A DNA stretch of 64,000 nt, from positions 328,001 through 392,000 of the forward strand of contig VIIQ02000043.1 in assembly GCA_007449985.2 (NCBI GenBank), written 5' to 3'. Shown here one piece after another: positions 1-11,210 of this stretch; position 1 is the first letter of the stretch; every line of letters begins with the position of its first letter. The notes beneath the pieces are model-generated. The model was given only the letters and a program-made list of their open reading frames with translations. It searched no databases and was not told the DNA's origin. The position numbers and the translations under genes are program-made. Source of the stretch: Desmodesmus armatus (Eukaryota; Chlorophyta; Chlorophyceae; Sphaeropleales; Scenedesmaceae).

Positions 1-2
1 GC

Positions 3-159
3 GAGGGCTGTTACACATACTGCAATTGCATCGGGGAGGGGGTGGAGGGACAGGTAGGCTTGCAACGTGATACAGCATGGCTACTGGCGTCAACCGCTGC
101 AATTGAGGGCTGTTGCGCATACTGCAATTGCATTGGGGAGGGGGTGGAGGGACAGGTAC
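3..159 (+). repeat. Two upstream echoes of the glycine-loop exon
   Basis: Positions 3-51 and 105-159 repeat the 3' end of the glycine-loop exon (263-300), each ending in GGAGGGACAG followed by a GTA donor. The third copy (251-300) is taken as the real exon because it reads [12 protein letters not shown] in frame with the next exon. The other two could be alternative exons or relics. Confidence 0.7.
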
Positions 160-250
160 GCCAGGGCATGCCTCGTGCTGAACAACTACTTGATTGGTAC
201 CCATACGTGGCACGGGACTGCATGGCTTACTTGTTGGCTGCTGTTGCTGA

Positions 251-3200
251 GACGGCTCTACAGCCTGGGCGAGTGCATTGGCGAGGGGGTGGAGGGACAG
301 GTAGGCCAGGGCTCCTCCATTCAGGCATGCCTTTTGATGAGTCACCAGTCACCACTTGACTGCCATTCAACTGTAATGTCAAGGGACTGCATGGTTGACT
401 TGTGGGCATGCAGTCATAGATAAGGGATGTTTGATGCTGCTGTCATGTTTGTCTTGTTGCAGGTGTACCTGGCAACCTGCAAGGCCTCGGGACAGCAGGT
501 GGCAGTCAAGCTCGTGGAAAGGTGCGGAGGGATGCAGCATGGGTAAGGGCAGGGGTTGCGTGCATGTGCGTGTGTGTGTGTGTGGGGGGGGGTTACAGGG
601 ATTTTTTTGGTGTAAGGTGTGTATGAGAGAGGGGTGAGGTGTTGTCAGTTCGGGAATTTCATGCCATGGAGTCTCTACCCGGTTGGCTTTGAGTGCGCCA
701 AAGTGTTCCCCTCACCAACTTGCTGAACAGTGAACTTGTGGCGTGCTGTGCTGTGCTGTCCCAGGGGTCCAGACCTGGGTTTAGGGCCTGAGAAGGTTCG
801 GCGGGAGATCCAACTGCAGGCACGCCTCGACCACGTCAATATTGTGGAGCTCAAGCAGGTGGGGAAGAACTTACACAAAGGGGGGGGGGGCGTACAGGCA
901 CGGGGGGATTAGGTGGCCCGTGAGTCAGCAGGCTTATTGCAACGTCCCTGAAAAGGCCTGTCTCAAGTGCACCAGTGAGGTCTCCAGGACCAAAACGCAC
1001 CTTCCTTACGCTCCATATCATGGCAGCTAACCCAAGGTGTCAGAAGTAGACACAGTTGCCACACAGCAGTGACATTGCCAATTGGGATTGAGCATGGGCA
1101 CCCCTCAATCTGTGGCAAGTAGTGGCCGGCTGCCATGTGCCGCTGCCTTATGCGCGCAGCTGGAGCCGGCCTCACAGGTCGTAAGACCCATATGCAGTAA
1201 ACCCAGTATGCATCACCATTGAACATGGAGTTTTCTCGGCCCCTAGATAGCAGGGTTTGCACAGCGCATTCTATCTGTACATGTGGCCAGTCAATCGGCT
1301 TCTCCCCCTCTTCCCCCTTATCGCGCACAGAACAACAGGGTGCCACACGGCCTTGCCTTCATTTACCTGGCTTCAGTTCTGTCTGTATTGTGTGTGCAGG
1401 TCCTGCTGACGCGGCACCACCTGGCCATTGTGATGTCATACGAGGGTGGGGGTGACCTGCACACCTACGCACGACAGTACACCATGACCGAGGAGATTGC
1501 TAGGTAAGCAGAGTGTGAATGCACTGTGCTTCAGTGGAACCTGGAATTGGGAAACCAGTGGAATCCAGAACCACTGGGGGGGGGCAAGGTCGTGCACCCA
1601 GTGTGTTTCAACCTAGTTACAAGGGTACTGGCGAGGGAAGAAGGGGGCAGGGAGGATGAGATGATCATGCAGATAACAGCTGTGCACGGCAGTACACCAT
1701 GACCGAGGAGATTGCCAGGTGAGCAGGGTGTGTATGCACTGGACTTCAGTTTGACCAGTGGAGTGCAGGGCTGTATTAAAGGGGGGAGGGGGGGGCGAGC
1801 CCCGGCGAACAGTTGATGTTGGACGGGAGGGTGAGGGGCGAGGCGGTGTCTGTGTTCAACTCATCCACAGGGGTTATGGGTTTTGTGACGGTGGCAGGCA
1901 GGATACAACACCTATGCATGACAGTACACCATGACTGAGGAGGTGGCAAGGTGGGCAGGGTGTGACTGTACTGAGGTTGAGTCAAGCCTATATTACTGCC
2001 ACATTCACCAACTGCGGTTGCATGCGCTTGTCATTGTACCCGCAGCAGCTAGCCACAGATCTTCGTAGTGACCCAACAATGCTCATGTGCTCCACTCTGA
2101 CAAACCGCTCATATATCCATGCAGGTACTTCTTCCGTCAGATCGTTGAGGGTCTAGAGTACTGCCACACCCACCACGTGGCCCACAGAGACCTCAAGCTG
2201 GCCAACTTCCTGCTCACAGCAGACAAACCATGCGGTGAGTGTCTGTCAACACATGAAATGTGTGTGTGTGGGGGGGGGGGGGGTCGTTGATTTCGAAAAG
2301 GTCTTGTGGCTTTGTGCCTAGGGTTGAATGTAGGGGAGGGGGGCTGGGGGGCGGCAAAGGCAGACCCATGTAGGAGGGGGGGGGGGTTGAAGAGGGCTGT
2401 TGGGGGCCAAAAGGGAGTCTCTGTTGGTCAAGGTGGGCTGGGTGTCTCATGCACAGGGACCAAGATCTGGCCAACTCCCTGCTCACAGCAGACAAACCCA
2501 TGCGGTGAGTGGGGGCGGGGGCGGGGTGTGGCTTGATCATATCTGCGGCCTGATTGTGTGAGGGGCTTGTGGCTTGTGAGCTTTGAGATAGGTTCTTCTT
2601 TCCAGGCCTCCAAGGTCCCTTTCCTGATGGTAGTGGTTTGGCCTTGCCGATTCAACCAAGTTCAACCTTGGATGTGAATGTTGATGGATGTGGCCGCTAA
2701 ATGTGGATGTGTGTTTCTTCCTCCTTTTGACGTGAGAGACTGGGGTACGACAAGTGGGCACCCTCATGAGCCCTTGGCTCGCTGGCTAGTGCCGAGCTTG
2801 AAACTTCGTCCCCAGTTACTGTACTGGACTGTACTGTAATGTAATGTAATGTAATGTGTTGTACTATACCTGCCTTTGTTCCTGCAGGGTGAAGCTGTGT
2901 GACTTTGGTTGTGCGCGGCACTGGGAGACCAAGGCGGTGCCGGAGAGGAAGCTGGCACGGTTTGGGACATTTGCAGGCACACCAGCTTACATGAGCCCCC
3001 AGGTGGGTGAAGGGTTGGGTGGGGGCTGGGGGCAGAGGCAGATAGGTCAGAGGATAGGGGGGGGGGGCAGGACATTAGGGGAGGGTTTTGGTAAGAAACT
3101 ACACGCGGGGGGGGGGGGGGGTGTTAGGGGAAGGCAGTCATGCATCTTGAAGGCGCATTTGCTTACTGGGTATGCAGGCACACCAGCTTATATGAGCCCC

Positions 3201-6200
3201 CAGTTGTGTGAGGGGTGCGGGGCAGGCTTGGGAAGTTAATTGCAGTGTAAGCTTTCGAGGGTGTGAGTGGGTTGGGGGGCTGGAGGGGTTGTATTGTGTG
3301 CAAGCACAAGTGCACACCAGGTTTGTTGACACCTGAGCCCTGACAAGTTGAGCCCTAGCGAAGGACTTGGGTTTAGAGCTCTTGCTGGCCCTTCACAATC
3401 TGCGTGCACCAAGTATTTTTGTTGCATGTGTGTGTCTGGTGCCCTGTTGTGCTGCACTGCAGGTGTTGCAGTCTGCCTTCTACCCCACCAACACATACAA
3501 CGCAGTGGAGGCGGATGTGTGGGCGCTGGGGATCGTGCTGTGCCACCTCTTCTTTGGAGCCCACACACCCTACTGGTGAGCTGCTTTGTGGTGTGCATGC
3601 ATGCATCCTCATGTCACACATTCCCAGGAGGTGCACTGTGCAAAAGCAGCAAGGCATGCATGCATGCATCAGCAATGCATGCATGCATGCATAGTATCAG
3701 CTGACATGAAATGTACATGTCTGCAATGGCTCCACACAGTCGAACACAGCATGTGTTTCATACTGGTCGTGGATCAATTTCACCACCAAGTCGATGTCTC
3801 GCCAACACCACAACAGACGACTGATGTATAGGTTTGTGGATTGCACTTGGAGGATGCACCAGGTGAGAGTTTGAACTAACATCCCAGCGGTGCGGTACCG
3901 CTCCATAAAATCCTCCACCACCACCACCACCACCACACACACCCTACTGGTGACCCCCTGTACAGTGTGCATGCACCTCTGGGCACACGCACACATCACA
4001 CACTCAACATGCGCACACGCACACACCGTGTCCTCTACTACGTGGCTATCGGATTGCTGTGGTTCAATTGCAAGAAACTTTCAATCACCATCCGAGCGCA
4101 ATGCACAAGCACCCCCCCCCCCCCCCCAAACACACACAGCGCAGCATCAACGTTGCAACATCACTAGCACCACCAGCTCCACCACCTTCCCTCATCACCC
4201 TCTCCCCCCTCCCCCCGCCCCCCGTCAAAGTCATGCAGGTTGGAGCCCACTGCGTTCCGCAATGAGGGTCAGACCGTGCAGGCGCGCATCTCAAACTGCA
4301 CCGATGCCCCAGTGTGCCCACCCCCCCCCCACACCCCCCCCCCCCCCACACACACACACACATTGCTGGATGCACTCCCTTTGTCTACATACACGCACGA
4401 TCTACAACAGGACACCATCACTATCACTGTCACTACCACTACCACTACCCCCACCACCATCAACGCCACACACGCCACACACCTCAAACCCTCGATGAAT
4501 GCAGGTTGGAGCCCACCGCGTTCCGCAATGAGGGCCAGACCGTGCAGGCGCGGATTGACGCCATGAAGAAGCAGAACTGGAGTGACAGCGACGAGTTTCT
4601 CAAGGTGTGATGCATGTTCATGTTCATGGGTGCATGGCATTTTCATGGGTGCCATGTAATCACCAGTGAGCAGAAGGATATCACATGTGCGTAGGGTACA
4701 TCTGACTGTTGGCAGTGTGCATGGCCAGATCCCAGATATTTTGGCATGTTCATGCATGCATTTCAGGATACTGCAGGACTGCACAGCTCTGCATCGGGGA
4801 GGGACGGAGGCATAACCTTCCTCCAATGCAGTTGAGGTGGCCTCAGTGGCTCCCACCCAGACAATGCACCAGCAACACAGGGTATCATCATGTGTATAAG
4901 CAAAGCACTGAGTCAACGGTACGGCTCTGCATGTAGTGACTACTGTTGCTGCCGTACTGTTGCTGATGTACTGCTGCTGCGCAGGCCAACGCTCCTCAGC
5001 TGAGTGCAGAGCTGCGTGACATGCTGGACAAGATCTTTGTGGCGGACGAGTTTAAGCGCATCACAATACAGGTACGCAAACGGCACAGCGCAATTTGTCA
5101 CGTTTCTGGATGAAGTGCAGTAGAAATACAGGTGAATACAGGTGCCTAATCAATGATGCCGCTACGGCGTCAGAGTGCAGTGCGTCACAGTTGTGAATGC
5201 AGTGCGCCTGCAGTGCAGTGCAGTCACAAAGAAAACGGGACTCGACAGTGCAGTGCAGTGCATGCAACGTAGCTGGCGACAGGGTCCTGTTTCTAGCCCT
5301 GGGGGAATTCATACTTCATGCTTGCTGGGCGCAGCGGCGGGGGCAGGGCAGGCTGAGTGGCTGAGGGCGCGACCGTTGGAGCAAAGGGGCTGTTGGCACG
5401 TAAGCGGGATGGCACAAAGCTCCTGGGGTCCCTAAGTATGGGGGCCGCTTGTACTAATGTGTGTGCTGTGTGCTGCGGTGTGCTGCGGTGTGCAGGGCAT
5501 CAAGGCACACCCATGGTATGTCAAGGAGCTGCCGCCCTTCCTTCAGGATCCACTGGACAAGATGGCGGCTGAGCAGGTGTGTGGGTGGGCAGTGAGCTTC
5601 ACAGCACAGTGTTGTGTTGCTGTGACCAAAGTGCTTCTCTGGTTCTCTGCAGATCTGGCCAGACGTCTCAGATAGTGCCAGCACATGGCACCATAATCCT
5701 GTGCTTCACCACCACGCTGCTTCTCCATGGCTATGCTCCTCCATGCCACAAGCTCGTTGGGCGAGCCTCCAGCGAGCCACTGTTGTGTCGTCAGGTCAAC
5801 AACATGACACTCAAATATTGGTAGTGGCTGCTGCTGCTACTGCTGCTGCTGCTGCTGTTGCTGTACCATCCCCACTGCAGGCTCTGCGTGACAGCCTGCA
5901 GCGAGCCACCGTGTCCCTGGCAGCCAACAGGCACGACACAGGCAGGGGAGGCACAGGGGACTTTGCCACCATTGACCTACTGGTGGACCTGGCACAAAAA
6001 CACAGGTAAGTTTCAGCACGATTGCTATTCAGCCTTGGGGAAAAGGCCACACCAGGTTCACAGCAGTCGTGGTCATCAGTTGTTGATAGATCTTCTGGTG
6101 GACCTGGCTGGAGACACACAGGTGGGTTTCAGCACAATTGCTATTCAGCCCAAGGGCCAGCTGCCACACCAACTTCACAGCAGTCGTGGGTCATCAGTTG

Positions 6201-7272
6201 TTGATAGATCTTCTGGTGGACTTGGCACAGAAACACAGGTGGGATGGTGCATAGGCTTTTGCAAATGTGGCGTCTTGACTGCTGGCTTGTTGGCCTGCCA
6301 ACTATCAGCCAGCTGGGTGATTCTGCAGTCAATTATGTAGCTCAGGCTTGGTGGGTTTGCTGTCCTGCGAGAGATCTACCTGCCACGTTGACTCCAACAG
6401 CAGTTGTTGCCGGCAGTTGTTGAAGCTAAGCCGCAGTTTCAGGCGCCACCTGCTGCCCTGTTGCTGTCAAAATCCACTTACCAAAGCTTCGATGTGTACA
6501 TCACTTTGATACTTGCAGGAAGATGCCTGGAGGCAGCGAAGAGCGAGTGTTCTGCCTCGACATGGCCCACATGGAGCTCGGCCCTCTATCACAAACATCG
6601 GTCAGCACCATCGAGTCCTACAAGGCAACCTCCCCAACAGCAGCAGATGCCTCTCGCAGCAGTCACCAGCCCTTCCGGTCCGATTCTGCTAACGGTGCTG
6701 GTGTGTTGCCGCACAACGGCTCGCTGTACACCGTGCCGGTGTTGGCCCGCGCACCTTCGAAATCCCCAGCATTGACAATCGGGGAGGACGAGGCAACAGA
6801 TGGCGAAGATAACACGCAGCACAGCGAGATGAGCTACAGCAATGCTTTGGATCGTGTCGCAGCTACTGGCGACCGTTCGAAGCATCTGTCCCGCATCTCG
6901 GGCGAGGGAGAGGACAGTGCTGCGCTGTCTGGGCGTTTCAGGAAGACGCTCTCCCTTCGGCGGTCCTCTACTGGGCTCGTGGTGGGCTCTTATGTGCTGG
7001 AGCGGAATGACTCTGTGCCGGACAGGTCATCATTCTCACCAACAGGCTTGGTGCAGATGCTCACCGGCGACAATGCTGCAGCGCAGAAAGCGCGGTCAGT
7101 CCACAATGGTGCAGCTTTCTTCCGAGAGGCGGCATCCAAGCCAGAGAGCAGCATGCACGGCTCACGCCCGGTGTCTGCCTGCACCAGCAGGACCGTACAT
7201 GGCGGGACAGCACACGCAGCTGCCTTGGCTGGTCAGCAGCCGGGAGGCATCTTCTACCAGGGGCACAGCTGA
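251..7272 (+). CDS. SnRK2-like serine/threonine protein kinase, multi-exon, 5' end not resolved
   Basis: Exons read as about 251-300, 463-521, 765-858, 1400-1503, 2125-2234, 2888-3002, 3463-3575, 4505-4604, 4985-5071, 5496-5576, 5881-6005 and 6519-7272; all but one junction keep frame. Visible kinase motifs in order are the glycine loop IGEGVEGQV, the ATP lysine in VAVKLVE, a helix C with RREIQLQ, the hinge segment [13 protein letters not shown], the catalytic loop [11 protein letters not shown], the activation segment ending AYMSPQ, and DVWALGIVL. The lobe end (FKRITIQ, then [12 protein letters not shown]) is typical of plant and algal SnRK2 kinases, which act in stress and nutrient signalling. 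The last exon gives a Ser/Thr-rich tail of about 250 residues that I do not recognise. The first exon and start codon may lie upstream of the window. The junction 2234/2888 is out of phase by one base as written (see findings). Family assignment is firm; subfamily is by resemblance. Confidence 0.85.
1685..1955 (+). repeat. Two intronic echoes of kinase exon 4 3' end
   Basis: 1685-1722 and 1915-1955 repeat the end of the exon at 1400-1503 together with its donor (core CAGTACACCATGACCGAGG). The second copy is more diverged. Both lie in the following intron. Confidence 0.8.
2452..2513 (+). repeat. Intronic echo of the catalytic-loop exon end
   Basis: This stretch repeats 2185-2243, including the donor. 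It encodes HRDQDLAN instead of HRDLKLAN, so the catalytic lysine is lost. It carries one more C before the donor than the real exon, which would restore the phase to the next exon. Confidence 0.8.
3173..3211 (+). repeat. Intronic echo of the activation-loop exon end
   Basis: It repeats the last bases of the exon at 2888-3002 (core GGCACACCAGCTTA, then ATGAGCCCCCAG) about 200 bp downstream of the original. Confidence 0.8.
3590..3693. repeat. ATGCATGC-rich simple repeat
   Basis: Three clusters of GCATGCATGCAT lie within 100 bp of an intron. They are self-complementary and could form small cruciforms. No other function is visible. Confidence 0.8.
3924..4291 (+). repeat. Echoes of kinase exon 7 end and exon 8 start inside the intervening intron
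   Basis: 3933-3950 repeats the exon 7 end (CACACACCCTACTGGTGA). 4222-4291 repeats the acceptor and first part of exon 8 (4501-4556) with few changes. Runs of C and CA (4111-4136, 4321-4362) separate them. Confidence 0.75.
5756..6240 (+). repeat. Echoes flanking kinase exon 5881-6005
   Basis: 5762-5795 resembles the exon start (CAGCGAGCCAC core). 6063-6123 and 6182-6240 resemble its end (the part encoding DLLVDLA) plus the donor. Copies therefore lie in both neighbouring introns. Confidence 0.7.
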
Positions 7273-7607
7273 GCAAGGTGGCCACCATGCTTCCATTTGT
7301 CCCCTCTATCTCTGCTATTGTATCTCTTTAACCCCTGTTTTCTCCCTGTTTTTCTTGCTGCGTGTGTTGAGTATGTTGGTGTGTGTGGAGGGCGTTGGTT
7401 GCAGTGGCTTGTTTGCTGTCGCCGCCAGCGTCACATGTCCACAGCTGACTGGAGCTGCGCCATACAGTACATGCCAGTCACGCGTGTGTATGTATTCGTG
7501 CGTTAGTGCCGGTTGTTGTAGTGTCTTCCAATACTTCCCCACATGGCACCCTCTATCAAGGCCTAAGGTGCCCTGGGAAGCGCAGCAGGGCACCCCCCGG
7601 CTCTGTG

Positions 7608-7612
7608 TGTAA
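7608..7612 (+). terminator. Candidate polyadenylation signal TGTAA for the kinase gene
   Basis: TGTAA is the usual polyadenylation signal in volvocalean algae. This is the first plausible plus-strand copy after the stop at 7272, giving a 3' UTR of about 340 bp. The stretch 7273-7607 holds nothing else I recognise. Confidence 0.4.
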
Positions 7613-7628
7613 GTGTGTGCATGTGTGC

Positions 7629-9197
7629 AGGTGCTGTTCGTGGTGTTTGCAATCATGGTTGACGAGGTTTTATTACTTGCTAGGTTGCCTTCAAGCTGGC
7701 AAGGGGCATGTTGGGCCAAAGACCAGGGCCACAGCAGGTCTCTCTGTGCCACAGGGTGTGTATGTGGCATGCGAGTGTGTGTGTTGCTGGCTCCTGCAAT
7801 GTCTCTGTGGTATGAATTACCACGCTGGCAGATGACAAGCCTGTAGGGGCACGCCAGGAGTGCATGCCGGCTCTTTTCGTGTGCGCGTGTAAGTGTGTGG
7901 GTTTGGTGGCTCCTGTGATGACTCAGTGACGTCTTTTGTCACCGTTGCAGCTCACCAAAACCGCGGCCTCAGCGTCAGCAGCAATTGTGTGTATGGTCAG
8001 TGTATGGGTAAGTTTTGTGCTGACTGCAGTGGGCTAGGGCTAGGGCCTGTCCTGCACCTGGATTGCTGCCTTCAGTAACGCTGCAGCCACCAGAACCGTG
8101 CCATTTATTGTTGCCGGCTGTATGAGTGCATGTGTGTGGGTGATTGGGCCCTGAGTACGTTCGTGTGGCTGAGTGGGCCCTGAGTGTGTGTTGGGGGGAG
8201 GGGGGCACATGTTGGGGTGTGGACTGCAATGGCCTGAATACCTTCCCCGTGTTCTGTTTCAAAAAAATTGTCCTCTGTAACGGCTACAGAGAGACCAGAG
8301 GTACTCCTTCTCAGTCTGAGGCAGTGCCGCCCGCTCTGTGTTGTGTGTGTGTGGGGGGGGGGGGGGGCGGTTGGGTTTGGGTGTTGACTGCAGTGGGCTG
8401 ATACCTGGATGTTCTGGCACCTGGGGTACATCATCTACCAGGGCTACAACACACCAGAGTTGTCCCTCAAGGTACTTGAAAGTACTGCCGACTCTGAAAG
8501 CGTTGGAACGTGTGGTTCGGTGCGTTGACTGCAGTGGTCTGAAATGTGCTAGGCACCTGGTTTGCATCCTTTGTTGGGTCCACAGTGTCCCTGAATTGCG
8601 CCGCTAACCCTCTATGTGTGTCATGAGCGTGTGGGTGAGTGTGTGTGTGGGGTGGGTGGGTGTGTCTGGGGTGGGTGGGTGTGCGTGGGGTGGGTGGGTG
8701 TGTTCTGATACGCCCCTTGTGTTGAACATCACGGCGCTGGGGGTCCGCTCCCAGTGCTGAACACGCATCGCCCAATGCTGCCCATGATGCATTTGCTGAT
8801 GGGGGAAGATCCAGCACGCTTGACATGCCCACACGTGTCGGGTTTTTCTTATGTCGTTGGTTGTCCACAGGCACACTGACCTCCCCTCAGTCTTGGAGTG
8901 CTGTGGTGCGAGTCGATGGGATGGGGTGGGGTTGTGTCATCATGACAGCCGCCCGGCGTCTTTTTCAAGTTTCAGTTGTGTGGGTTGTAGCGGCAGAAGC
9001 CTGCTTTGTAAGGACAGATACTGCAGGTTGCTGGCAGTTGCGCTAAGCGCTGGTGCAGCATGGGTACAGCTGTATGTGTCTAGACTTTGGTGGAGATGAC
9101 CCATTCTGCGGCTATCATAGCGGCTGCAAGGGCGGTGGTGGCTATGCCGAGTGCTACCTTCAGGTTTTGCGGTCCTGGACCAGCTGAAGCAAAATGA
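7629..9197 (+). CDS. Scattered candidate exons of an unidentified membrane-type protein
   Basis: Four stretches between good splice signals read like protein: 7629-7664 (VLFVVFAIMVDE), 7948-7992, 8391-8471 (TWMFWHLGYIIYQGYNTPEL) and 9084-9197, which ends at a TGA and contains THSAAIIAAARAVVAMPS. Composition is hydrophobic. I could not verify phase from one to the next or recognise a family. They could belong to one gene downstream of the kinase or be relics. The exon at 8391-8471 is the most convincing. Confidence 0.25.
8018..8600 (+). repeat. Four diverged copies of a unit beginning GACTGCAGTGG
   Basis: Copies start near 8022, 8222, 8388 and 8527, about 140-200 bp apart. The copy at 8388 includes the plausible exon 8391-8471; the copy at 8222 aligns with it loosely over about 70 bp. 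The pattern matches the exon echoes of the flanking genes. Confidence 0.5.
8626..8702. repeat. GTGGGTGGGTGTG minisatellite
   Basis: A unit of about 21 bp built on GGGGTGGGTGGGTGTG occurs three to four times. The strand is very G-rich. Confidence 0.85.
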
Positions 9198-9569
9198 CAG
9201 GCGGTTTGGCAGGGGTTGTGCTGCTGTTTTGGCTCTCGTTGCCTCTTGTGTTTGACCTTGTTGCATTTTCCTTGGTGCTGCCTGTCGGTTCTGCCCTTGC
9301 ATTGACGCGCATGCAAGTTGGTTGCTTTGTTTGTGGTGAGGGATTCAACCTCCCACCCACATGTTTCGGGGTCGGAATGTCCATGCAAAGTTACCTTTTT
9401 GAAGGGACCATGTGTGCATGGGCTCGGTTGGGCCGTGCCATGACTGTGTCACACCTGCTGACAGTGTTGCAGCAAAACCCAACCTGGTGTTGGCTGTGCT
9501 TTTAGCTGCAAGCATGTGCAGCACACTAGCTTTCGTGCTCCATGGCCCACTGCTGGGCACGTCCCTGTG

Positions 9570-9725
9570 TGCAGGGCACTAGCTGGTGTCTGCACACCCG
9601 ACTGTGTGCAGGGCACTAGCTGGCCAAGATGGTGGCTGCACACTCCAGTTTGTCACCAACTGGCCACGGATGGTATCACACACATTTGTCCCTGTGTGCA
9701 GGGCTCTAGCAGGAGGTCCCTGTGG
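9570..9725 (+). repeat. Imperfect repeat of GTGTGCAGGGCACTAGC
   Basis: Copies near 9569, 9604 and 9695 share GTGTGCAGGGC followed by (A/T)CTAGC. I see no coding function. Confidence 0.6.
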
Positions 9726-11210
9726 ACCCCTTGACCAGGATGGACCATTGATATCTGACTGATGATTGTTGATTGTTGATTGCTCTTTTAGGGTTTCGCA
9801 AAGCAGATGCACTCGCCACCGTCCAAGGTGTGCGTATTTATGATGGGGTCAACTTGACGTGGCATGCAGCTGCTCAGGGAGTGCTGTGCTTGTCACAAGG
9901 ATTGTACTACAGCCCACCACGCACACACATGACTGTGTATGTTGTGCCAAGGCCTGTGTGTTGACTGTTCGGGTGTGATATAGCAATGTGTTTGCCAAAT
10001 GTTGACAACAATCATGTGATAAGTGGCCAGTAATTGCAGGCTTACTGACTGGAGAGTGACCAAGTCGTCCAGAAGCTGCAAACAAAGTGTGTGCGCCTGA
10101 ACACTGTGTCACTTACACGTGTCAACCATCGTGCGGCGAATGTCGCAGTGCGCACCAGGCCAGGACACAACACCATCGCACTTGCCGACAATCAGCAAGA
10201 GCAAGCACAGCATCACAGAGATGCACTAGGCCTAGGAGCCACAACAGCCAAGTGCACATACTGCAGGTGGCTGCCCACAGCCTGTCAGGCTTTGCGCAGC
10301 GCTGCAGGGCAGTCGCCCCGCACATTCGCAGTAGCAACCAAACATCCACCATTGACCTTCCAGGTCCACAGTGTGGCCCACCCGACCTCTACTGCGACAA
10401 AGAATGACTGGAGAGACCACACCATCGGCCTGATGGTTCATTTCTGCTAGGGCACTGGCTGAGTCATCATGTGTCACTGGGTGGGGCACTCATCAACTGC
10501 AACACAAACAACTCTTCAGACAACCTTACAAAAAGCACTGTAAACACCCTTGAGAAAACCTGCCTCACATGCAGGAGCATGAAAACTGACTTCATTGGAA
10601 GCTGTACCAGCAGGCACAGACAGTTAGCCCCTGCATGCCCTCCTACGAGCAACACACCTCCACATTGACCCCTGTGGCGCCACTGCCACAATCAGGGCAC
10701 CTTTGAAAACCTCCTGCCTGCGATGTAAGCCAACACTGGGACTAGTAAACGCGCCACTAAGTACAAGGCTGTGCATCTGTACACTGTGCAGTACACCAGG
10801 AGCAGTACACCTAGTGTACACAGTTGCTGCTGGCGCACATGCCTTGTATCTGTCAGAGACGAAGCTGACCACAAGCACTACACAACAAGCGACCATATGC
10901 ATCACGCACGTAAGAGGTCCCCTGCAAAATAAACAACAGAGACAACATAACCGACAAAACCCGCATGCGCTCGCGGCCGCGCCAAACCAACTGTACAACA
11001 TGTGGCGGCACAGCCAGTGGGCTATGGGCTGGCACACACTGGCGCTCTGCTGCTCGAGGCTGCTTGCTTGGTTGTACAGCTGGACAAATACACCTACAAG
11101 CCTCACTCTGCCTCAAGCCTGACCTACCATCCTGCAAAAATGCGCCCCACGGAACGCAGCATACTTCCTGCTTTATGTCTCAACTCAGACCAATCCATAC
11201 CCTATATTGC
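9726..11210. other. Region without a recognised gene
   Basis: Short plus-strand reading frames with CxxC pairs occur (10091-10450, 10471-10668, 10703-11122), but none has clear splice context or family resemblance. The 3' end of the minus-strand ABC1 kinase gene should fall here. TTACA (TGTAA on the minus strand) is present near 10525. Confidence 0.4.

Noticed and set aside
3890..4498. 202-codon plus-strand frame rich in Thr/Pro/His
   Set aside because: It is made of intronic CA, CCA and C runs between two kinase exons.
9084..9197. Alternative reading of 9084-9197 as a Gly/Cys-rich peptide (FGGDDPFCGYHSGCKGGGG)
   Set aside because: This frame also looks protein-like but lacks a stop or donor that fits. 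The hydrophobic frame ending at TGA 9195-9197 was preferred, with low confidence.
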